Positions 34,975 to 43,504 of a stretch of 64,000 nucleotides of DNA are shown piece by piece (positions within the stretch are counted from its first letter, which is position 1; each line of letters opens with the position of its first letter). Made by a program: the position numbers and the translations under genes. This DNA is from Bdellovibrionia bacterium. GTDB lineage: Bacteria; Bdellovibrionota; Bdellovibrionia; Bdellovibrionales; JAGQZY01. Location: assembly GCA_030424715.1 (NCBI GenBank), contig JAUHWH010000001.1, forward strand, positions 806,001 to 870,000, written 5' to 3'. The notes beneath the pieces were generated by a model. That model saw only the letters and a program-made list of their open reading frames with translations, did no database searches and was not told the origin of the DNA.

Positions 34975-35988
34975 ATGGTTGTAGTCTTAGGTTTTTTGGT
35001 AGGATTTCTGTACGCTCAGCATGGTGCTCTGCCGGAGGCGCCACCGATACCGGCCAACAATCCTCAAACAGCCGAGAAAATCGAGCTGGGAAAGATGCTG
35101 TATTTTGATCCTCGGCTGTCGAGTGATGGAACCATTTCTTGCAACTCCTGTCACAACGTCATGAATGGTGGCTCCGACAACCGCGCCACTTCTGCGGGGG
35201 TCAATGCTCACCGAGGGGGACGAAACGCCCCAACAGTCTTCAACTCTGCTTTTTTGTCGGTGCAGTTTTGGGATGGGCGAGCAAAGTCACTGGAGGAGCA
35301 AGCCAAGGGTCCCATCACGAACCCCATTGAGATGGGCATAAAAACCCATGCCGTTGCGGTGGATCGGATCAAAAAAATCCCAGGCTATGTCAAAGCCTTT
35401 AAGAAAGTATTTAAAGGTAAGAACGCAGTGAACATCGACAACCTTGCCAAGGCTATTGCCTCTTACGAGCGAACACTGATTACCCCGAACAGCCCCTTCG
35501 ATAAGTTTATAAAGGGAGATAAATCGGCCATCAGCCCAGAAGCCCAAAAAGGTTACCAGACATTCAATAGTGTGGGTTGTGTGACTTGCCATAGCGGTTC
35601 GAACTTTGCTGGCCCTTCTTTGCCAGAAGGAACAGGCTTTTATATGAAGTTTCCTACGATTGCCGGCACGAAATACGATAAAAAGTATAAGTTCACGCAA
35701 GACAAGGGGCGCTTTGATGTCACAAAGAAGCAAGCGGACATGTATATGTTCCGGGTGCCGACTCTACGAAACATCGCCTTAACAGCTCCGTACTTTCACA
35801 ACGGCAGTGTCGAGACCTTGTCAGAGGCGGTGCGAGTGATGGGTAAAACTCAGCTCAACAAAGACCTCTCCGAAAACCAAGTCAGTGGCATAGTGAAGTT
35901 TTTGGGAACTTTGACAGGAGACATTCCAGCGCAAACTCTACCCACACTACCGCCAACCCCCAACAAAAGCGTCGTAGACTTAAAATAA
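34975..35988 (+). CDS. Di-heme cytochrome c peroxidase (MauG/CcpA family)
   Basis: A 337-residue periplasmic protein that reduces hydrogen peroxide using electrons from small cytochromes. ATG 34975 follows GAGGGA and gives a short N-terminal hydrophobic stretch (VVVLGFLVGFLYA) that is a signal or anchor. Two heme c sites are present, CNSCH at residues 56-60 and CVTCH at 202-206. In between are the family segment RNAPTVFNSAF followed by FWDGRAKSLEEQA, and later FRVPTLRNIALTAPYFHNGS. The C-terminus is proline-rich (TLPTLPPTPNKS). It is monocistronic. MauG-type maturation enzymes share the fold, but the motifs and length fit a peroxidase. Confidence 0.92.
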   Translation: MVVVLGFLVGFLYAQHGALPEAPPIPANNPQTAEKIELGKMLYFDPRLSSDGTISCNSCHNVMNGGSDNRATSAGVNAHRGGRNAPTVFNSAFLSVQFWDGRAKSLEEQAKGPITNPIEMGIKTHAVAVDRIKKIPGYVKAFKKVFKGKNAVNIDNLAKAIASYERTLITPNSPFDKFIKGDKSAISPEAQKGYQTFNSVGCVTCHSGSNFAGPSLPEGTGFYMKFPTIAGTKYDKKYKFTQDKGRFDVTKKQADMYMFRVPTLRNIALTAPYFHNGSVETLSEAVRVMGKTQLNKDLSENQVSGIVKFLGTLTGDIPAQTLPTLPPTPNKSVVDLK

Positions 35989-36180
35989 GAACCCTTCACG
36001 AGTCGTCCAGGGCCACTTCACAAGTCATAGAACCAATTCATGAGTTCGTCCAGAGCGTAGCGAAGGATCTATTTCCAACAGAAAATGAAGGTTCTGGCAA
36101 AACAAAACAGTCTATTCGAGTTTGAGAGATTTTTTAAACAAAGTCATAGGCTGCGAACCCAGCCTACGTATAAAAACCGA

Positions 36181-36552
36181 TTAATTTTCAAGGTCTACAG
36201 TTGCAGATCCATCAACCATAGAGCAGGAAGCGTCGTGATCAATCACTTCTAAAGTGACGTTGTATCGCGTGGCCACGGTGATATCAGATTTCGGAACAAC
36301 TGTGATCACCGAATCAAAAGTTTTAACGATATGACCATCGACAGTTTCTTCTTTTTCCAGGGAGGGTGTGTCTGGGAAGAAGTTGTGTTCATAAATAGCT
36401 CCACCGACTCCACCAACACCTTCGAGGATGATCGAAGTGGTCACAGTATTGATTGCAAAATGAGAAGCAAACTGTGCGCAAGGATCAATGTCAGATGCAG
36501 CAGCATATTGGCTATGACCAAATAAAACCAAAATCGCAAATAAAGTTTTCAT
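36181..36552 (-). CDS. Small exported protein of unknown function
   Basis: A 123-residue protein with a clear signal peptide (MKTLFAILVLFGHSQYAAAS). Two cysteines (DPCAQF near residue 25 and ASCSM near 110) could form a disulfide across a beta-rich body that ends with VDGSATVDLEN. It is acidic and strongly beta-predicted from its alternating pattern. No family is recognised. AGGAGAC precedes the ATG by a good distance. The gene is isolated: 192 bp from the peroxidase gene and about 540 bp of empty DNA on the other side. Confidence 0.65.
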   Translation of the reverse strand: MKTLFAILVLFGHSQYAAASDIDPCAQFASHFAINTVTTSIILEGVGGVGGAIYEHNFFPDTPSLEKEETVDGHIVKTFDSVITVVPKSDITVATRYNVTLEVIDHDASCSMVDGSATVDLEN

Positions 36553-37091
36553 CGAAGTCTCCTAATCAAGGTTGCTCCAGTTCTAGCATGATTTGAGGGG
36601 CACGCGGTGAAGGCGATATAAAGACTGTAAAATCTATAATAAAGAGGATGTTGAATTTAGTCAGTAGCACATAGGGAGTGGGTTCCGAGGGTGTGTATTT
36701 ACGCTTGATGAAGAACCGATTACCTCAGCACGATGCATTAGTAGACGCATCATCAGTTTCACTTCTACATGATTGTCTTCGCAACATGCCTTGCTTCCAG
36801 CTTATCTAGACCAAGGTCGTTGGGGCTTCAAGGATGCCTCGCCTATCCATTTCAAGCAGAGCAGCGCCTTCCGGAGCCACGGCAATGGGGACTTGTGTTG
36901 ACCATTCTTTGAAGAATTTCAGGGGTCTGTATCAATCGTAGACCCCTTTCAATTTAATGCATTTTTTAAATGCTGCTCTTTAAAAAGTGTTTCACTTTGG
37001 TAAACTTCTATTTTTTGGTCAAAGAAAAGTACGGATATGCCGATTAGTTGTTTTGAATTGCCCAAGATTCACTTACCATTGAGGTAAGCCG
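36553..37091. other. Intergenic stretch without a recognisable gene
   Basis: About 540 bases with no supported frame. An inverted repeat AGGGGTCT...AGACCCCT at 36921-36947, followed by a short T-rich run, could be a weak terminator or a small-RNA end. A shorter hairpin GATGC...GCATC lies near 36732-36751. Promoters for the two flanking divergent genes should be here. I could not identify them or any RNA gene with confidence. Confidence 0.4.
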
Positions 37092-37484
37092 ATGCAGGCA
37101 GTAGGACTTGAACACCCAGTGATAGAGGTTTCTATGGAATACAAGTTGTCTTCGTTCAAATTTTCACCCGAGGTTTCAAGACCAGACAAACACCACGTGA
37201 TCAAAATGGTGAACAGCATTCGCTCGAAATGCCCCAGTGACTCTAATTTCACAGGGCAGTTCGATTTGGTTAATGGCCTATACAGTGGCGAAGTGAAAGT
37301 TCTTTTTTCAAAGGGAACTTTTCTAGTGAGTGCAACAGGCTCAAATATCAGCGAGCTGATGAGAACTCTACTCAACACACTAGAAGATCAAATCGTTGCG
37401 TGGAAGTCCGTGCGTTTTGATCAGCCAGAGACGTTTATCAATTACTCTGACTTTTTAGCTCGTGAATCAGCCACAGGCTCTTGA
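37092..37484 (+). CDS. Small protein resembling HPF/RaiA ribosome-hibernation factors
   Basis: A 130-residue protein. ATG 37092 follows GAGG by seven bases; ATG 37134 is an alternative. The strand-helix-strands-helix order (SMEYKLSSFKFSPEV, HHVIKMVNSIRSKC, FTGQFDLVN, GEVKVLFSKGTFLVSATG, ELMRTLLNTLEDQIVAWKS) resembles the short HPF/YfiA fold, where helices flank a four-stranded sheet. The basic surface residues typical of true HPF are sparse, so this is a weak fold guess and not a family match. Its TGA and the TGA of the convergent thiolase gene meet in the palindrome TGATCA, with no bases between the genes. Confidence 0.5.
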   Translation: MQAVGLEHPVIEVSMEYKLSSFKFSPEVSRPDKHHVIKMVNSIRSKCPSDSNFTGQFDLVNGLYSGEVKVLFSKGTFLVSATGSNISELMRTLLNTLEDQIVAWKSVRFDQPETFINYSDFLARESATGS

Positions 37485-38753
37485 TCACTCAGATTCAAGA
37501 ATAGCGGCAACACCCATACCACCACCCGTGCAGATAGATATAAGGCCTCGGCCTTTTTGTTCTGTTAAAATATCACCGAGCGTAGTTGCAATACGAGCCC
37601 CTGTTGCGGCAAAAGGGTGGCCCAGTGCCAAACTACTACCCTTGGTGTTCATTTTACTGCGATCGATAGACCCGAGGGCGCCGTCAATTTTGATCACATT
37701 TTTACAGTATTTCTCATCTTCCCAGGCTTTTAAGGTACAAAGGACTTGGGCGGCGAAGGCCTCATGGATTTCGTAAAAGTCAAAATCCTGCAGAGCGAGA
37801 CTGTTTCGCTTTAGCATTTGACCAACGGCCACTGTCGGCGCCATCAGTAAGCCGGCTCCACCTACAAAATCAACAGCGGCAGCTTGCCCATCTTTAAAGT
37901 AGGCTAATATAGGTAGGCCGTTCTTTTTGGCGTAGTCTTCAGAGGCCAGCATGACACAAGAGGCTCCATCGGTCATAGCCGTGGAGTTACCTGCGGTAAG
38001 TGTTCCCTCACCCGATTTTTTATCAAAGGCGGGTTTTAAGCTTGCGAGTTTTTCTAAGGAAGTTTCGGGACGCAAGATGGTGTCTTTGTCGACGCCAGAA
38101 AAAGGCACCACGGAGTCTTTGTAGAAGCCTTCGGCGTAGGCCTTGGCGCCATTTTGGTGACTGTTGTAGGCCAGTTGATCTTGCTCTTCTCGAGAGACCT
38201 TCCATTCTTTGGCCATCAGTTCGCAATGCTGTCCCATACTCAAGCCAGTGCGTGGCTCGGTAATTCCGGGGACTTTTGGTTTGAAATCGCTAAATCGAAA
38301 ACGACTGAGGCCCGAAAGCGTTTGGCCAGCACTGCGAGCGCGGCTCAAGCCAATAAATTTATCAGAGGCCTTACGAGAGAACTCTAGAGACACCTTCGAA
38401 TTGGTATCAGACCCACCGGCGACACCACACTCGATTTGCCCGAGAGCAATTTTGTTAGCCACCATAATCAAGGCAGAAAGCCCAGTGCCACAGGCTCTTT
38501 GTAAATCAAAAGCGGGAGTGGAGTTATCCAGAGACGAGCCAAGCACAGCCTCGCGCGCTAAGTTCCAGTCGGTGCCCGCTTTAGTGATGGTACCCATGAC
38601 CACTTCATCGACTCGCTTGAGGTTAAATCTTTTCGCCAACTGGTTCAAAACCTCAGTTTGAAGTTCTTGATTGGTGGCTTTGTATTTTGAGAAAGATTTA
38701 ACAAAAGGAGTGCGAACTCCTCCGACAATGGCGACTCGACGAGGTTGATTCAT
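37485..38753 (-). CDS. Acetyl-CoA C-acyltransferase (thiolase, FadA/FadI type)
   Basis: A 422-residue thiolase that cleaves 3-ketoacyl-CoA or runs in reverse to condense acetyl-CoA. The nucleophile Cys88 is in LQRACGTGLSA, the active His in SLALGHPFAATGAR, and the second Cys in CTGGGMGVAAIL near the end. The length of about 420 fits the FadI-like group better than the 390-residue acetoacetyl-CoA thiolases. A partner enoyl-CoA hydratase/hydroxyacyl-CoA dehydrogenase gene is not adjacent. It follows a small unknown gene on the same strand with a 22-bp gap. Confidence 0.93.
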   Translation of the reverse strand: MNQPRRVAIVGGVRTPFVKSFSKYKATNQELQTEVLNQLAKRFNLKRVDEVVMGTITKAGTDWNLAREAVLGSSLDNSTPAFDLQRACGTGLSALIMVANKIALGQIECGVAGGSDTNSKVSLEFSRKASDKFIGLSRARSAGQTLSGLSRFRFSDFKPKVPGITEPRTGLSMGQHCELMAKEWKVSREEQDQLAYNSHQNGAKAYAEGFYKDSVVPFSGVDKDTILRPETSLEKLASLKPAFDKKSGEGTLTAGNSTAMTDGASCVMLASEDYAKKNGLPILAYFKDGQAAAVDFVGGAGLLMAPTVAVGQMLKRNSLALQDFDFYEIHEAFAAQVLCTLKAWEDEKYCKNVIKIDGALGSIDRSKMNTKGSSLALGHPFAATGARIATTLGDILTEQKGRGLISICTGGGMGVAAILESE

Positions 38754-38775
38754 GGGGTTCTCCTAGATGGTTCTA

Positions 38776-39012
38776 TTATTCAGCGGTGGCAGCGTCTTCG
38801 GTAGCGGCTTCAGCGGAAGCTTCAACAGGGGCTTCTTCTGCAGCGGGTTCTTCCACCTTTTTAGGAACACTGACTTTGATTAAACCTTCGGTGGTTAGAA
38901 TTTTTACTTTGTCTTCACCGTTGATCCATTTGCCTTTTTCATTTTTGACACCATAGCGGCCATTGCGTTTTTTGAAAATTTTGAATTCTTTTGTAGCTTT
39001 TACTGTTTCCAT
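38776..39012 (-). CDS. Small two-part protein, basic core and acidic Ala/Glu tail
   Basis: A 78-residue protein. Residues 1-52 are basic and beta-like (FKIFKKRNGRYGVKNEKGKW, then KVKILTTEGLIKVSVPKK). From residue 53 it turns into a low-complexity acidic tail of Glu and Ala (EEPAAEEAPVEASAEAA). A Shine-Dalgarno AAAGGAG precedes the ATG. It sits 22 bp upstream of the thiolase gene and probably shares its transcript. I recognise no family. The basic head plus acidic tail is reminiscent of small nucleic-acid-associated proteins, but this is only an impression. Confidence 0.65.
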   Translation of the reverse strand: METVKATKEFKIFKKRNGRYGVKNEKGKWINGEDKVKILTTEGLIKVSVPKKVEEPAAEEAPVEASAEAATEDAATAE

Positions 39013-39078
39013 TTTACTCTCCTTTGGATTTCATTGAATGGATTTTATAAACTGTCTGCGTGAACCTGTAAAGGGATC

Positions 39079-39600
39079 TTATGGTTGGGCTGTGCTCTCA
39101 AGGTATTGTTTCAAGTTGATTAGGCCCTGTTCAAAGTCAGCAGACACCATAGAGGGTATAAAAAGCCCGACGACCCTCTCGAGGGGATAAGAGAGCTCTC
39201 CGCGCATGCCCCAGGTCACCTCGGTCAGCTTGTCTTTAGGTGTCACCTTCATGTAACCAATGGCCTTTGAGGCTTTGGGCTCGAAAAACTCCAGTTGTGT
39301 TTCTAGGTAGGTTGGAGCTTCAAGGGCGATCAGAGTCTGCTTACCTTCGCCAATGTCTTTTCCCTTCCAGCTCGTATAGCTGCCGACCACCCCGGGAATT
39401 CCGTGAAATTGATGGTCGGCGCTAGGCTCTTTCGAGAGCCAAGGGCTCCAGTCTTTCCAAGAGTCCAGATTCACCAGAGAGTCGAAGACATCCTTTTGGG
39501 GGTGGTCAATGAGAATACTACGTTCCACTTGGTATGAGCTTGGCAGTAGCCCTGGAACAATAAGAACAGCGACAATGAGGCCGATAAAAAATTTGAGCAT
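39079..39600 (-). CDS. SRPBCC-fold (polyketide cyclase/START-like) protein
   Basis: A 173-residue protein with an N-terminal hydrophobic anchor (FFIGLIVAVLIVPGLLP) followed by an SRPBCC ligand-binding domain. It begins YQVERSILIDHPQKDVFDSL, has the loop LDSWKDWSPW, and ends with a long helix that lines the pocket (FEQGLINLKQYLES). Proteins of this group bind hydrophobic ligands; no catalytic residues are diagnostic. The helix suggests membrane attachment or export. It lies 29 bp downstream of the EEP-hydrolase gene on the same strand and may share its transcript. Confidence 0.85.
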   Translation of the reverse strand: MLKFFIGLIVAVLIVPGLLPSSYQVERSILIDHPQKDVFDSLVNLDSWKDWSPWLSKEPSADHQFHGIPGVVGSYTSWKGKDIGEGKQTLIALEAPTYLETQLEFFEPKASKAIGYMKVTPKDKLTEVTWGMRGELSYPLERVVGLFIPSMVSADFEQGLINLKQYLESTAQP

Positions 39601-39629
39601 GGCTCCCCCCTACAAAAAGTCAAAGGTCA

Positions 39630-41456
39630 TTATGAACCAGTATAACAGATCATGCCAATGGGTAAATGGTCGCTCATCACAAAAGGATAGGGGTCTCGTG
39701 AGACCAAATGTCCTAATTTAAAGCCACTGGAAAGAGTGGCCGTAAAGAAATTCAGAATGGTGAAAGAGCCTGTGTCGCACTCGTTGGTTTCACTGGGTGA
39801 AAAAATAAAGTGATCATAATTCTTAGACCCTTCTCGTTTAGAGTTGATACTCGTGAGGTCCTCAACGAAAAGTTCGGAGTCTCCCAGCAAGCTCAAAGAC
39901 TCTATCCAGGCCCAATACTTCCATAGTTTTGTGTTGTCGGTTTTTTCTAAGTTAAAGTCACCCGAGACAATAACATCTGAGGTTGTTTCGTGGGCAGCCA
40001 TATCTTGGGCCGCCGCCATTGTCGCTCGAAGCTGAAAGAAGCGCGCGAACTCTCGACTTTCAAGTTGCGAGATCTTGTAGTCGGCGCCAAAAGTGTTGAT
40101 CAAAGCCGCGACAACATCAGATCCAAAAAGGCGGGAATAGTAGTCTTCGTCCGATTCTGAGGACTTTTGAGCCTCTCGCGGGTAGTGCTGGAAAACCACC
40201 CTTTTGAAAATGTCTTTCATAAAGCGGTTGTAGACTTTACGCCTGAGTGACATGAAATCATTGCGACAAGTCCTGTATCTTTGAACATCCTCGAGGTGTT
40301 CCATTATATTAATGCATGTCGGAGGGAGATAACCATTTTTTTCAATGATACTCAGGGTGGTTTTCAGGCGAATCAGGCAGCGCTCAAAGCTGAGTTGTTC
40401 CTTCTCGGGATCTTTCAGCATCTTGTCGGGTTCAATTTGGCAACGGGACCGTGGTAGTGGCAGCTTTTGTTCTGTTCCCTCGCGCAGGCGAAGAGTGCCC
40501 GGTTCCGTCAGGAGCCTTTCAATTGCTTTCTGGAATCGGCTGTTTGGTTTGCCCGTCAGTGAGTTGACAAGTTGAAGATTTTTTAGTTGGCATTCGACCA
40601 TGCACTGGCTGGCGGATTCATGAAAGCCACGAAAACTCAAGTGAAGCGAAATGTAAGAGGATTCAAAATTATTAATCTTGAAGCGGGCCACAAGCGGCAA
40701 CTTTACAAAGTAGTCGGAGGTCGTATCACTCGCCGCTAAAGGGCAAGCATAGGCCTGACCAGTGGGCGGAAGCACATAGGTCCGATCGTTAATAGGGCGG
40801 TCATTGCTCGTGCTGGTTAACCCCTTGGGGGTAAAAGCTCGGTAGATAAAGTTCTTTTTATAGGGAGGATTGCCGACGAAGTGACGGTTGCAATACTCCG
40901 ATGGAACAGGCTTGGCGATACCACCACGATAAAGAAAGCCGAGCAGTTCAGAGTCGTGGCCTTGTGAGAAAGGAGAAACGATAAGGCCCCAACTCGGGTC
41001 CCGTTGCTGTAGCTTCTCGAGCAAAAGTAGGTGCCCGGGTAAAATGTATCGCGCCCCTTGTTTGAAATTAGCAACAATATCTTCTAGGCGTCCTGGTTGC
41101 AGCTCTTGAAGAGACACAAGGTCCCACTCCGAATCGATCATCTCGGCTGTGTAGTCCCAATTCTTGCGATTGCGTTGCTGGCTGGAGCGCAAAATATTAT
41201 AGCTACCGATGCGAGCTTTCTCGGTGGGGTGAGTTTTTTCTGTTTTCTGGGAGCGTGGTTTGTAGTGGTGATACAAATCGTTGCATTCCACGCGTTTCGT
41301 CCCCAAGGCCTGCTTTGCCTTTTGGCACAGAGCGAAGGTGCTGATATCTTTTAAGGGGCTACTAGGGTCTGTGCTGTAGCGAAAGGCCTCTGCTGCGGAC
41401 GGCAGCAACAGGAGAAAATGTAGTAAAAACAAGCACTTGATAAGATTTCGCTGCAT
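39630..41456 (-). CDS. Large exported endonuclease/exonuclease/phosphatase (EEP) family protein
   Basis: A 608-residue protein. I start it at ATG 41456, which gives the signal peptide MQRNLIKCLFLLHFLLLLPSAAEA. EEP (DNase I-like) motifs are present but widely spaced: ARIGSYNILRSS and LVSLQELQPG near residues 75-115, then VIVSGDFNLEKTDN near 510, NYDHFIFSP, and MSDHLPIGM near the C-terminus. These supply the metal-binding Asn, Glu, Asp-Asn and Asp-His residues. Between the first and second half sits an insertion of several hundred residues with many Cys and Arg, unlike compact nucleases of about 250-300 residues. It is probably a secreted nuclease or phosphodiesterase; the substrate is unknown. 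Confidence 0.82.
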   Translation of the reverse strand: MQRNLIKCLFLLHFLLLLPSAAEAFRYSTDPSSPLKDISTFALCQKAKQALGTKRVECNDLYHHYKPRSQKTEKTHPTEKARIGSYNILRSSQQRNRKNWDYTAEMIDSEWDLVSLQELQPGRLEDIVANFKQGARYILPGHLLLLEKLQQRDPSWGLIVSPFSQGHDSELLGFLYRGGIAKPVPSEYCNRHFVGNPPYKKNFIYRAFTPKGLTSTSNDRPINDRTYVLPPTGQAYACPLAASDTTSDYFVKLPLVARFKINNFESSYISLHLSFRGFHESASQCMVECQLKNLQLVNSLTGKPNSRFQKAIERLLTEPGTLRLREGTEQKLPLPRSRCQIEPDKMLKDPEKEQLSFERCLIRLKTTLSIIEKNGYLPPTCINIMEHLEDVQRYRTCRNDFMSLRRKVYNRFMKDIFKRVVFQHYPREAQKSSESDEDYYSRLFGSDVVAALINTFGADYKISQLESREFARFFQLRATMAAAQDMAAHETTSDVIVSGDFNLEKTDNTKLWKYWAWIESLSLLGDSELFVEDLTSINSKREGSKNYDHFIFSPSETNECDTGSFTILNFFTATLSSGFKLGHLVSRDPYPFVMSDHLPIGMICYTGS

Positions 41457-42028
41457 TTGTGGCACTGTAACTATGTCTAGAAAAAACAAGGAAATCCGCT
41501 GCAACGTCCGGTTTTCGTTTGGAGCAGCCTCGCCCTTGTCGATTTCCAGATATAGGTCACTTTGTAAGATTTACAAGGAAAAACTCTAGGCCACTGTTTC
41601 AGATCCACCAGAAGGTGAATTTTCTGACGCTTGCGCGGCGCAATGTTTGATCGGGTAGCCAACGACCTGGTCCACCTCCTGAATACGAATTCTTGAGTGC
41701 CCAAAAAAGACACACGTAAATGGGGGGCGGGTCGGTCGTCGGGCCGATTTTTTCAAAACATGGCTGGCGAGGTTTTTTTAATGAATTCAATTTCGCTGAC
41801 TACAAAAAAGGAGCCGTCAAACTTTTTACTTATGGTCGGAGCGGCTCAGGTGACCAACCCGATGAAAAGGGCGTCTGAGGCCGCGCTTTCTGGTTCGAGG
41901 TTTAAATACTTTTATGGTCCGTGGGGTGATGAGACTTTCGACACTTTTTGAATATATTATGCAAGCGTGAGCGATGAGCCCACAGTCGTGCTTTTTTTAG
42001 TAGAATAGGACCTCTCGAACAGGACAAT
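41457..42028. other. Intergenic stretch with one doubtful small ORF
   Basis: About 570 bases between the divergent EEP and unknown exported genes. The only candidate frame on the plus strand is a 56-codon ORF at 41781-41951 (described separately). A weak GC-rich hairpin followed by six T (about 41730-41756) is visible. Both flanking promoters must lie here. Nothing else was recognised. Confidence 0.4.
41781..41951 (+). CDS. Possible small protein, unsupported by homology
   Basis: A 56-codon frame beginning with ATG after GCGAGG at workable spacing. The peptide (NSISLTTKKEPSNFLLMVGA, then basic and aromatic residues to DETFDTF) resembles no family I know. A longer version of the frame starts at 41697, but it has no ribosome site. 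I list it because of the ribosome-site spacing and the otherwise long empty gap; chance is a fair explanation. Confidence 0.25.
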   Translation: MNSISLTTKKEPSNFLLMVGAAQVTNPMKRASEAALSGSRFKYFYGPWGDETFDTF

Positions 42029-43342
42029 ATGCCAAATCCACTGAAGACACTTTTTCTATTTTTATTTACCCTTGTGTATGTCTTGGCTCTTTCGGCAGCT
42101 CCGACGGCGGGGGCTCCGCTCTGTTCGCAGGTCTTCACCGCACGCAGCTTCGAGAGTCTAAAAAGTAGTAACCAGTCTCTCGATTTTAGTGACTTAGGTT
42201 CAAGAACCTTTCTTTATGATTTGCGAGAGGCCTTCTCGCGACTCGAAGAAGGCACGGCTCAACAAAAAGATCTTTTGGTCATCTTACAGTACGGTGACCC
42301 TGTCAGCATCGCCGCCACCCTTAAATGGAGCCAGCCTAAAACCGAGAGCGTGTTGTGGGACATTGTTCGCCTTCTCGAAAGCCCCAACATACAGCCCCAA
42401 GTTCTTGCAGGCGACATAGTGACCCAGCACTTCTTTCGAGAAAATCTGACGCCTTGGTTTGATCTTGTGCCGCAGAGTCTGTTGTCTCGCCTGGTGGTGG
42501 CTAGCCTTGGCGGACGCATCGCGGAGGCCTCCTCACTCAATGCCAGCGCGATTCTAGGTCGCTTGCCTGAGTTGCAGAAAGTTCTCGGAGTTGAGTCGCC
42601 AGTGATCCTTGAGCTCGCTCTTAGGGCTGTTCAAAAGCCTCGCTCGTTGTCTCTGGCGCCAGAGATCCACAGGTTTCCAGAACAGGTTCAGCAGCAATTC
42701 ACTGAGAACTGGCGGGTGAACAGTGAGCAGCCAGAGCTGGTGTTACCAGGGGTGAGTTTATTGAGTCACGCAGCCAAAAGCCAACTCGTGCAGCAAAAAG
42801 ATTGGGTCGATTGTGGCACTTGCCCCTATATGGCCCGAGGCCATTTCGAGCCGTTTTTTAAAAACAACGCGGGTCAGGGAACAACCCTGGTTCTTCAGCA
42901 GGGTGAGCTTCTCGGTTTGTTAAAGACTACGGGCGATCCGTCCTTTCTGGCTCTTCGAGACATTAAAAATGAGCGTGGGGACCGTGTTCTGTTAACCGGT
43001 GGCGTGTACGTGCCACCTCTTTGGATGCTCAATAAAATACAGGTGTCAGTGCATCCAATGGCACCGCATCCGCTACAAACCTTAGATCTCTCTTCGTTTA
43101 AAATAGATACGATGGGTAAAGATCCTTTGGCCTTCTACCCCATGGTCTTTAGCAAGGCGCCTCTCGAGTTGAACCAAATTCTTGGGGGAATGTTTGCCGA
43201 CATGCCATCAACTGAGGGATCGATTAGAGAAAGCTATGGCTTCTCGATGGGGCCAGTAGAGAACGTCAAAGGTCAAGAATTCAAGAATGGAATTTTGGAG
43301 CTTCGAGATAGGGCCCAGGCTGTCTTGGATAAGGGGTTGTGA
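42029..43342 (+). CDS. Exported protein of unknown function
   Basis: A 437-residue protein. ATG 42029 follows AGGA five bases upstream. The signal peptide (KTLFLFLFTLVYVLALSAAP) is clear, with cleavage near AGA-PL. The N-terminal 200 residues are helical, with repeats of short amphipathic helices (LVILQYGDPVSIAATL, VLWDIVRLLES). The C-terminal half is mixed, with a CGTCPYM pair of cysteines near residue 268, which could be a redox or metal motif but lacks a thioredoxin context. I recognise no family. It is likely periplasmic, monocistronic and convergent toward the cytochrome gene. Confidence 0.65.
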   Translation: MPNPLKTLFLFLFTLVYVLALSAAPTAGAPLCSQVFTARSFESLKSSNQSLDFSDLGSRTFLYDLREAFSRLEEGTAQQKDLLVILQYGDPVSIAATLKWSQPKTESVLWDIVRLLESPNIQPQVLAGDIVTQHFFRENLTPWFDLVPQSLLSRLVVASLGGRIAEASSLNASAILGRLPELQKVLGVESPVILELALRAVQKPRSLSLAPEIHRFPEQVQQQFTENWRVNSEQPELVLPGVSLLSHAAKSQLVQQKDWVDCGTCPYMARGHFEPFFKNNAGQGTTLVLQQGELLGLLKTTGDPSFLALRDIKNERGDRVLLTGGVYVPPLWMLNKIQVSVHPMAPHPLQTLDLSSFKIDTMGKDPLAFYPMVFSKAPLELNQILGGMFADMPSTEGSIRESYGFSMGPVENVKGQEFKNGILELRDRAQAVLDKGL

Positions 43343-43504
43343 TCGGTAAGAGCCTTGCCTTTGACCGAAGTCACTAAGACCAAAGCTCCGAGGAAAATAC
43401 CTTTTTCTAAGAACTCTATTCTTCGAGAATATAGTAGCCGAGGCGAGGGCTCGGTCTGTGTTTTCCAAACGTGGTGGGTGCTCTATAGAGTTCCAAAGAC
43501 TTTC

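Noticed and set aside
34888-34975. Cytochrome c peroxidase starting at 34912
   Set aside because: No ribosome site precedes 34912; GAGGGA before ATG 34975 and the hydrophobic N-terminus that starts there are better.
36921-36947. Strong terminator or small RNA end
   Set aside because: The repeat AGGGGTCT...AGACCCCT is only eight base pairs with an eleven-base loop and a poor T-run, so I list it only as weak within the gap.
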